The notes beneath the pieces were generated by a model. It had not been told where the DNA came from. It was given only the letters and a program-made list of their open reading frames with translations, and made no database searches. Shown here one piece after another: positions 56,716 to 64,000 of a stretch of DNA of 64,000 bases (within the stretch, counting starts at the first letter, position 1; each line of letters begins with the position of its first letter). The position numbers and the translations under genes were made by a program. The stretch is from Erodium maritimum. Its lineage: Eukaryota > Streptophyta > Magnoliopsida > Geraniales > Geraniaceae. Where the stretch lies: assembly GCA_963921825.1 (NCBI GenBank), contig OY997593.1, forward strand, positions 67,874,039-67,938,038. Reading direction: 5' to 3'.

Positions 56716-58250
56716 ATTTTTTTTGAAACAAGAGGAAGGGTATTATACCGAGCCTAACGGTCCTGGATACCAAGTATTTGTCTGGATCTCTCGTAGGCGA
56801 CCCAACTCTTATGGTTCCGTAGAAGATACTATGTTTTACCGTACATACAAACTGAGGACATCTTCGTACACAGCGTTTCAACTTATTGATCCTAAAAACG
56901 AGAACAAATATGCTAATCTAACCCAAATAAAAACGACCTAATTCAAAAATCAGGAGGAAATAGAGTGCTCTGAGTGCGGTTTTCCCGAGGCCTCCTAGCA
57001 CTGGCAGTCCCGGGCCTGTGGGTATAGTTCGTAGACGGACCCTCCCACTCCCGCCGGGTCTTCCCATTTTTCTGAAGGAGGCTGAATCGCCTCCGTCTGT
57101 GGACTCTAGATGTCCTCCTCGGCTCTCAGTTGTCGGGGTATTCCCACTGGAATCCCATGTTCATCTGGCAGAGCTTGTGGGCGACGCCGAGGCGGTTCCG
57201 GTATAAACTTCGGGTCTGCGCTGGTGAGCAGAAAAAAGACAGCCACCAGAGAGACGGAGGTTGCCGAGATCACGATCATGGTGTCGTTGTTAGCCTGGTC
57301 GGAGTCCACGACGGGGTTGCAGATCGTGTTCGGGACGTTGGTTGATGGGGGTATCTTCGTGGTGCGATAGAGGTGGTGATCGGCGTCCATGGAGGCCGAA
57401 GCTTGGAGATGGCGATGCGAGCGGAGGCTGCGTGTTGTGGTGAGGGTACAGGGTGTAGTGGAGACCGGTGATGGTTGAGGCCGATGATGGGGGCGGCGGA
57501 AATGGGAAAACCATTATGGGTTGGAGCGCCATAATGGTTTTCATTGGGGACGGGCCCAAGTCCAGGTGGACCAGGGTACTTCGGTTGCATGCTTGTTGGG
57601 TGGGTTTGTATTGTTAGGTCAATCAGTCCAGATAGACCCTTCAACCCGAGACCCTAATCCACTTGGATGCAGTCGCGGTCTAACCCTGGTTGGGTCTACA
57701 GATACTCCCTACAAGAGGTCCATCAGAGCCGGGAGCATGGACACATCCGCGGACGAAAACTCACTCTATGTGTGAGAGGGAATCTAGGGGAGTATTGCCT
57801 ATGACAATGGTCCCAAGGGAGTAGTAGTCATGGGGACCAACGAGGTCAAGGGAGATGACCGTGAAATTCTGGTAGTGATTGTCGTCAGTACAACATCGGG
57901 AGCCGTTACCGACCGGTGATACCTCAATGGGTTCGATACCAATAGGGCTTGTGGATTCACAATCAGGGAGTAGATGTCAGAGGGGTTTTAGGGTCGTCCC
58001 TTTGGCCTTCTTTTGGTACCAGAGGGGTTTAAAGTGCTCGGTGCTCGGTATCGGTAGCATGTAACCGGGTTCTCCAAACACGATTGGTATCTGGGTAGTG
58101 ACAGAGTTGGGAAGGATAGGACATACCTAATTGGCGTTCAACACCGGGGGAGCGGAGGGTTGTGCTGTTTCGGATTCCATGAGGCAGACATGACAATCGA
58201 CGAGATCGATAATGACGGAGGCAAAGAGAACTTAAGAAGCAACACGAAAG
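56716..58250 (-). mobile_element. Minus-strand non-LTR element, family shared with 12313-12960
   Basis: On the minus strand it ends CTTGTTTCAAAAAAA at about 56713-56729. It contains CAGTCCCGGGCCTGTGGGTATAG (57006-57028), the counterpart of 12625-12648. The 5' part is GC-rich and has many overlapping frames without domains (for example 57276-57644). The right end and target duplication are not fixed; 58250 is an estimate. It separates the two PPR genes. Confidence 0.4.
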
Positions 58251-58429
58251 ACGAGCGGCAATACTGAAGAGCACATAGAACCGGGTCGGTACCCGCGGAC
58301 CCGCACACCCGACCCGTTTCCCCAACCCACGTGCTACTCTTGCTTGTTGCCTTTGTGTGCTTGGGATGATGTATGTTTTGGGCTCAATTCTTTTTCCCCT
58401 TTTCTTTTGGGCCTTAATTACAAACAAGC

Positions 58430-59250
58430 CCAAAAGCGAAAAAAAAGAGCAAAACTCTATTCAATCCGAGTCTCCCTTCTTCTTCAACCTCCAGCCGACC
58501 AGCAGCGAAAAGGAACAAAGGGACTCAACCTACAGCTGCGAAAAGAAGACGAGCTTGAGCTCCAGAGTTGCGGCTGAAACAAATATTTTTTTGATCGAGT
58601 TTTCAGCTAAAAAACCAGGTAAGATTTCGAATCTTTGTTTCATTTTTTTTTCTCCATTTCGAAAACAAATTCCTCTTTTGATTATCATTATGATTTGTAT
58701 AAGTAGTTTAGAATTTTCAGTGTAGATTCACCCCAATTTTACTTTCAATTTTCATTATGATTTCTTCCATTTCCTGTTGATAACTAAGGATGACAAAAAA
58801 CAGAAGGAAAAACATGCAATATAATAGGTTAGAAATTTTGATCAACCAATTTATATTTTGTGGTTTATGTTTTTTTGTTTTTGTTGGAAGGATCAGGTTG
58901 ATTATCTTGAGTGTGGGAACGAAGAAGAAAAAATATCAGTTCTTCATTTGTTTGTTTATAATTTTACAACTCATCATGTTTATTTGATCATTGAAACAAA
59001 TTTCTAGCTAGATTACTCTTGCTAACTGTTCGTCATTAGGTTGCATATCTGTTCTTCATTTAGTTGTACATCAATTCTTTATTTAGTTCACTTATCACTT
59101 GTTAACTGATAGTTTATAGATTGTATTGTTTCATTAATCCGAGGACTTTTCTAAAATTTGAATGTGTAGAAAAAAAATTAGTATAATGTAAAAATAGTTA
59201 GAGGAAGTAAAAGTATTAATGATCAGGTGTGCAATTGTTACAGATAGGGG
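58430..59250 (+). promoter_or_regulatory. 5' UTR exon and intron of the downstream PPR gene
   Basis: A leader-like block (about 58450-58618) ends AAAACCAG|GTAAGATTT, a strong donor. A T-rich 620-bp stretch follows, up to ATTGTTACAG|ATAGGGG at about 59242-59243, a good acceptor. This would put a 5' UTR intron before the PPR start at 59561. It is a likely reading, not proven. Confidence 0.5.
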
Positions 59251-59560
59251 CAACATTCGAGTTTCTGTGACCCCATGCTCACGGAAAAACAACCAAAAAC
59301 TTAAATTTACTGCTTGTTTTTATTTTTGTTTTCCAAGTAATTAGCTTCAGAAACAACAAGTCCTGTTGTATCTTATAAACGGGATGTTCAATTGTTTTCT
59401 AATGCGATTTTCATATTGTCCAGAACTCTGCAACCTGATACTTCTCGCTCGATCGCCAGAGCTTCCAGCCGCCACATCTCTCCCCTTCCACAGTAAAACC
59501 TGGTTATGGAGCGATGACGAAGCTCCTTCTCTTTCATTTTCATGGTCTTTCCCACCAGAC

Positions 59561-61768
59561 ATGAAGAGGCTTGCTATTTCATTTTCAGTCAATCGTTTTC
59601 GAGCTCTCTCTTACAATCAAACCTCGAGGCATTTGGTCTCGAGCCTCGCACCCTCCAACTCCAGGCCCTTCCCCGATTATTCCCCGAAGAAGCCCACCAT
59701 TAAGGACTCCGAGCTCGTGCACCACATCTCGACGGCCATTAAGCTCCGCCGCTCCGAGCCTCTGCGCCGCACCCTGAAAAGTTACGAATCCAGTTTCAAA
59801 CCCGACCACCTGATATGGGTTCTCATGAATATCAAGAGTGATTACAGATTGGTGCTTGATTTCTTTGACTGGGCGTGCCTGCGGAGGGCCCCAACTCTTG
59901 AAGCGCAATGCATTATGGCTCACATTGCTGTGGCTGCCAAGGACCTCAAAATAGCTCACAGGCTTATTCTGGATTTTTGGGCGAAACCCAATTTGGATGT
60001 TGCTGATTCTTACGCCCATTACGTCGAACGGTTGATATACACTTACAAGGATTGGGGTTCTGACCCCAACGTGTTTGATATATTGTTCCAAGTGCTTGTT
60101 GAAGCGAGGTATCTCAGCGAGGCAAGGAGGTTCCTTGACAAAATGTTGACTTATGGGTTGATTATGTCTGTTGATTCTTGTAACTTGTATCTTAGTCGTT
60201 TGTCCAATGGTACAGATGGGGCTAAGGTTGCAACAAAGGTTTTTGAGGAGTTTCCTGAATTGGGTGTTTCTTGGAACACTGAATCTTATAACACCCTTAT
60301 TCATACTCTCTGTTCTTCAGGGAAGCTAAAAGAGGCCCACCTTTTACTGGTACAAATGGAGTTGAGAGGCTGTCCGCCTAATGTTGTAAGTTATAGTACT
60401 CTAATGAATGGATATTGTAAAGTTGGGAGTCTAGAGAAGATATTGAAGCTTATAGAAGAAATGCAATCAAAAGGGTTGCACTCAAATGCATACACATTCA
60501 ACAGCATCATTTCACTCCTGTGCAAGTTTGATAGAGTAGTGGAAGCACAGAAAGTGATGTGGGAAATGATGAAGCAGGGGGTATCTCCAGATGTTGTGGT
60601 TTACACAACACTTATTGATGGGTTCTGTAAGTTGGGGAATGTTCAAGCGGCATATAAGTTGTTTGGTGAAATGCAGCGACGAAAGGTAGTTCCTGATTCT
60701 GTTACATATACTGCTATCATTCATGGGCTTTGTCAAACTGGCAAGATGGTTGATGCAGATAAGCTATTCTATGAAATGACTGCGGGAGGGTTCCAACCTG
60801 ATGAAGTTACCTATACAGTTCTTATCGATGGTTTTTGCAAGTCTGGTGATATGAAGAAGGCCTTTGCTCTTCACAATCAAATGGTTCAGGGAGGCCTTAC
60901 TCCAAATGTTGTCACTTACACTGCACTGGCTGATGGCCTTTGTAAACGTGGAGAGATGGATGCAGCTAATGAGCTTCTCCATGAGATGTCCAGAAAGGGT
61001 CTTCAACTGAACATATGCACTTACAATTCACTTGTTAATGGTCTATGTAAAGCAGGGGAGATAGCACAAGCCTTAAAGCTGATGGAAGACATGGAGGTGG
61101 CAGGGTTACATCCTGACACTATAACTTATACTACCCTGATGGATGCTTATTGCAAGTCGAGAGAGATGGATAAAGCTATTGATCTCTTGAGGTTGATGTT
61201 GGGTAGAGGTCTTAAACCTACTATAGTTACATTTGGTGTGCTGATGAACGGATTCTGTTTGTCTGGAATGGTTGAAGATGGCGAGAAGCTGCTAAAATGG
61301 ATGTTGAAGAAAGGTATAGTGCCAAATGCCACCATTTACAATTCTCTTATGAAGCAATATTGCATTAGAAGTAATATGCCAACCTCTACTAAGGTTTATA
61401 AAGAAATGTGTTCTCTTGGTGTGATGCCTGATAGCAACACCTATAACATATTAATAAAAGGGCATGCTCGAGCAAGGAATAGGAAAGAGGCACTTTCTCT
61501 GTACAAAGAAATGGTTGAGAAGGGATTTACCCTCACAGTAAGTACCTATGATGTGCTCATCAAGTGTCTCTTGAAGAGGAAGAATTTTGTGGAAGCAAGG
61601 GAGATGTTTGACAAGATGAGAAGAGAAGGGTTGGTTGCAGATAGAGAACTATACAACATTTTTCTTGATATGAACTATGAAGAAGGGAACATAGAATTAA
61701 CTCTTGAACTTTGTGATGAAGCGATTGAAAAATGCCTTATAGACAAGAGAAGGGTTGGTTGCAGATAG
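59561..61768 (+). CDS. P-class PPR protein, mitochondrial (At1g05670 type)
   Basis: An intronless frame of 735 codons. The start at 59561 (MKRLAISFSVNRFRALSYN) gives an Arg/Ser-rich amphipathic N-terminus suited to mitochondrial import; the frame is open further upstream to 59366 but that part looks like leader. From about residue 235 at least 14 PPR motifs follow in tandem (SYNTLIHTLCSSGKLKEAH, VYTTLIDGFCKLGNVQAAY, TYTTLMDAYCKSREMDKAI and so on), each near 35 residues. This is the Rf-like P-class layout for binding single-stranded organelle RNA. The sequence closely follows what I recall of At1g05670 (YTYKDWGSDPNVFD; PNATIYNSLMKQYCIR). The C-terminus is abnormal: a 124-bp tandem duplication shifts the frame and ends the protein with IDKRRVGCR. 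Confidence 0.93.
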   Translation: MKRLAISFSVNRFRALSYNQTSRHLVSSLAPSNSRPFPDYSPKKPTIKDSELVHHISTAIKLRRSEPLRRTLKSYESSFKPDHLIWVLMNIKSDYRLVLDFFDWACLRRAPTLEAQCIMAHIAVAAKDLKIAHRLILDFWAKPNLDVADSYAHYVERLIYTYKDWGSDPNVFDILFQVLVEARYLSEARRFLDKMLTYGLIMSVDSCNLYLSRLSNGTDGAKVATKVFEEFPELGVSWNTESYNTLIHTLCSSGKLKEAHLLLVQMELRGCPPNVVSYSTLMNGYCKVGSLEKILKLIEEMQSKGLHSNAYTFNSIISLLCKFDRVVEAQKVMWEMMKQGVSPDVVVYTTLIDGFCKLGNVQAAYKLFGEMQRRKVVPDSVTYTAIIHGLCQTGKMVDADKLFYEMTAGGFQPDEVTYTVLIDGFCKSGDMKKAFALHNQMVQGGLTPNVVTYTALADGLCKRGEMDAANELLHEMSRKGLQLNICTYNSLVNGLCKAGEIAQALKLMEDMEVAGLHPDTITYTTLMDAYCKSREMDKAIDLLRLMLGRGLKPTIVTFGVLMNGFCLSGMVEDGEKLLKWMLKKGIVPNATIYNSLMKQYCIRSNMPTSTKVYKEMCSLGVMPDSNTYNILIKGHARARNRKEALSLYKEMVEKGFTLTVSTYDVLIKCLLKRKNFVEAREMFDKMRREGLVADRELYNIFLDMNYEEGNIELTLELCDEAIEKCLIDKRRVGCR

Positions 61769-61861
61769 AGAACTATACAACATTTTTGTTGATATGAACT
61801 AAGAAGGGAACATGAAACTAACTCTTGAACTTTGTGAGCGATTGAAAAATGCCTTATGGAT
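61621..61861 (+). repeat. 124-bp tandem duplication at the 3' end of the PPR gene
   Basis: AAGAGAAGGGTTGGTTGCAG at 61621 recurs at 61745. The copies match over 117-124 bp; the second has 3-bp and 4-bp deletions and a few substitutions. 124 is not a multiple of three, so reading into the second copy changes frame and reaches a TAG after eight codons. Confidence 0.9.
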
Positions 61862-61865
61862 ATGT

Positions 61866-62451
61866 GGCCAGGAAAGAAAAGGCATAGATAGATTCTTCAT
61901 CATGCTTGTATGACATTACTTTGGACTTATATGGTCAGCTTTGATTCACATTTGCTTGCCTTTGTGGGATCTGTGGCCTGACTTATGTGCTCGTAATCAT
62001 GGTGAGTTTTTGCTTGTTATCTAAGTTATAACAGGAACATGCAGTTGGTTATAGTATTACTTAGTTCACTAATATCAGTTTGATAATGTTATGCTCCTTT
62101 TTACTTGTTTTTAGATGATCTTAGTAAGTGTTATTTGCCAACATTACCATGAACTACTTCCAGTATACAACTAATTCAGATAACTCCTTTGTTGGCAAAC
62201 TAGGTGAAGTGTTTCGGCCTCTGCCTTCGCTTTACTTGACCTTCTTGTCCTTTGGTTCGTCTCTGCTTGCTCATGGACCATCAACACCTACAAAAACGGC
62301 CCTTTTCAGGCCTTTCTTCTTTTTCTCAGCTGGGAATTTGAAATATCTGGTTTTTGAGTTCTGGATTTTGTTCTTCTTTCCTTTTTCTCTGTTAAAAATC
62401 GTGGGGAGGAAGAAAGGTGGATGCTTTGGGTTTAGATTTCATTAATCCAGG
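61866..62451 (+). other. 3' UTR and spacer after the PPR gene
   Basis: T-rich sequence. The frame 62128-62445 (105 codons) is Phe/Leu/Ser-rich without a domain and lies next to a partly duplicated segment. GAGGAAGAAAGGTGGATG occurs at 62407 and again at 62899, on both sides of the MITE, so this segment seems to have been duplicated. Confidence 0.35.
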
Positions 62452-62802
62452 CTCTGTTCTAAAAATCCCGAGGCGGCGCCCGCCTACGCCTAGCCGCCTA
62501 GGCGATTCCTACAATTTTACGTAGTATACTGACTCAATTAAAATAATTAGATGGTTATGATGTTGGTGATATTAGAGTTTGTGCTTCTGAATTGTTTGGT
62601 GTTATTTTTTAGGTATTTTAGATATTAGTTACCATTTTTAATGTAATGAAATTCATATTTTATTTCTATATATAATAATATATCTATTAAAAATAAAAAA
62701 AATACAAATCCGATTAATCCCCGATTAATCCCCGTCTAGTCCCCGATTAATCCCCGAAGGACCTAGCCGCCCGACTAGCGCCTACCGACTTTTAGAACCT
62801 TG
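62452..62802. mobile_element. hAT-type MITE, 351 bp, second copy
   Basis: Ends CTCTGTTCTAAAAATC at 62452 and GACTTTTAGAACCTTG at 62802, inverted and imperfect. The 8-bp duplication AATCCAGG flanks it (62444-62451 and 62803-62810). The arms have GCCGCCTAGGCG words and the GATTAATCCCCGATTAATCC motif, as in the 504-bp copy at 13922-14425, but the core is shorter. Non-coding. Confidence 0.85.
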
Positions 62803-62810
62803 AATCCAGG

Positions 62811-64000
62811 TGTGTTTTGGAATTTCTAGTTTTCCATTTCTGAGGTTTTGTTTTTTCTGTCTTTTTTCTCTGTTTGGTTCCTCAGAAAGATTGTGGAGAG
62901 GAAGAAAGGTGGATGTTTTGTGTCTGGATTGCATTGTTTGGGGCATAAGCTGTAATTCAAATTCCTGTGATGATTGTTTATGCCTCACTGGATCGGCTTT
63001 TGGTAAATGTTTATCCTGAAAATTAATGTTTCATGAATTTGGGTTATCTACCTTTTTTGTGTTATTGTGAAGATCAGTTTCAAATTTCTCAGTTGGGTTC
63101 ATGTTCATCTATTTGTTTCTGTTCCAACATGTTATATAATCCCGTGTTTGTACTAGGATCTCATGTGGTTGGTGTTTAATAGCAGACAAATAAGCTGCAG
63201 TGGACTCTTACAACTGTTTCATTGATTAAAGCTTTGCAACTCTCTCTATCCTTCCTCTTCTGGTAAGCTGAGTAATTGGGAGCATTGTGAAAGAAGGTTC
63301 ATAGATGTATTTGTTCCATACTTCCATTCATATTATTAGAGGACCAACTCACTAAAAGTTTATGCTGATAGTTAACGGCCCAATTATAATTTATATTCAC
63401 ACCTTCACGGAGACTTAGTAAGAGCGTCATTAGGGACAAATGAGATAATAGAGAAATTTTTGAAGGAAGTGGGATTTGAAGTTATGTCCATGGGGAATTA
63501 GGCACTGTCGCGCTGATATCATATTAGAGTACAACTCAACTAGAAAATTAAGCAGATACAGATAGTTAGATAGTTGAAGGGCCAGTTAGAGTTTTATATT
63601 CCAAAACCTGATCCCGGATCCCGATTTATCGGAATTTGTACTAAATTTTAACTTATAGGGCCCTGTATGATTATATATAGGAATGGTTTGGTCCGGTTCT
63701 CCCGTTTTTTTTTTTTTCCATTTTCAGTTGGTTTTGCCCACCCCCAGTTGTATCCTGGCGTTTCTAACAATATGGCATTGTTGCAGGTACTCGTGTTTTC
63801 ATTTCCAGATATGCTCGCTTTGGATATCATTTGGTGAGTACGTAACGGGAGTGCTCTTTCAGACAGCTTTGTTCGTGTCCTTGCTCATCTCTCACGGATA
63901 CTACATCATGTGTGAGCGGATTTCCATGAAAGAATGTCGTACCAGCTTCCCTTGGATGTGTCTTTCACCTCACTCTTGTTGGCTACAGAGATTCTGTACC
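62811..64000. other. Unassigned sequence at the window end
   Basis: T-rich DNA with no ORF of note. Features such as TTGTTGCAG|GTACTCG near 63787 and ATTTG|GTGAGTACG near 63832 look like splice sites, so introns of a downstream plus-strand transcript (possibly a long 3' UTR) may lie here. It cannot be resolved in the window. Confidence 0.25.

Noticed and set aside
59585-60304. A 239-codon frame antisense to the At1g05670-type PPR gene
   Set aside because: It is a reverse-strand shadow of a clearly conserved coding sequence and has no domain or start context of its own.
1-64000. A bacterial-style defence system, phage or gene cluster
   Set aside because: The window is plant nuclear DNA. Genes are unrelated, intron-bearing and on both strands, and the unusual material is transposon-derived.

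Overview
This window looks like nuclear DNA of a dicot plant. Genes are split by GT-AG introns, mostly short and T-rich, and the proteins are plant types: a p24-delta cargo receptor, a MORN-repeat PIP5K, P-class PPR proteins and an ARGLU1-type splicing factor. The intergenic space is AT-rich and crowded with plant transposons. I cannot name the species. I see no bacterial operon, phage, CRISPR array or organelle block.

Layout. 1-6.6 kb: an old minus-strand LINE ORF1 remnant, split by a poly(A)-tailed non-LTR insert (10-bp target duplication), itself split by a 3.3-kb solo LTR (5-bp duplication). 7.3-10.3 kb: a p24-delta gene (minus, 4 exons) with a 1.45-kb retro-insert in intron 2. 11-14.4 kb: degenerate repeats, a PIF/Harbinger-like ORF remnant and a hAT-type MITE. 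15.15-15.6 kb: a small conserved coiled-coil gene. 16.2-21.5 kb: a short poly(A) insert with a 16-bp duplication and two tandem degenerate copies of the Harbinger-like unit. 21.6-26.4 kb: a broken LINE sitting inside a foldback MITE. 27.3-30.6 kb: the ARGLU1 homologue (plus, 4 coding exons).

31-35 kb: a nested pile holding a gag-only LTR retrotransposon (TR-GAG type) and two opposed poly(A)-tailed elements, followed by a three-LTR TRIM at 35.4-35.9 kb. 36.8-40.2 kb (5' UTR exon near 41.5 kb): a PIP5K gene of the PIP5K7/8 type. 43.8-46.2 kb: a mosaic copia-type element with two different LTRs in opposite orientation, a 160-bp internal inverted repeat and a shared 5-bp target duplication. 48 kb: a 213-bp PIF/Harbinger MITE, then two small uncertain ORFs (membrane peptide, C2H2 zinc finger). 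49-50.9 kb: a GC-rich non-LTR remnant with a tandem array. 52.2-56.6 kb: a 10-exon chloroplast PPR gene (At1g10910/EMB3103 type), with an unrecognised membrane-protein ORF just downstream. 59.6-61.8 kb: an intronless mitochondrial PPR gene (At1g05670 type) whose C-terminus is reshaped by a 124-bp tandem duplication. 62.5 kb: a second hAT-type MITE.

The host genes do not form one pathway; they are ordinary housekeeping neighbours (secretory sorting, splicing, phosphoinositide signalling, organelle RNA processing). The most unusual material is the nested and recombinant retroelements. Exon joins were checked by reading phase; family names rest on remembered homologues, not on a search.
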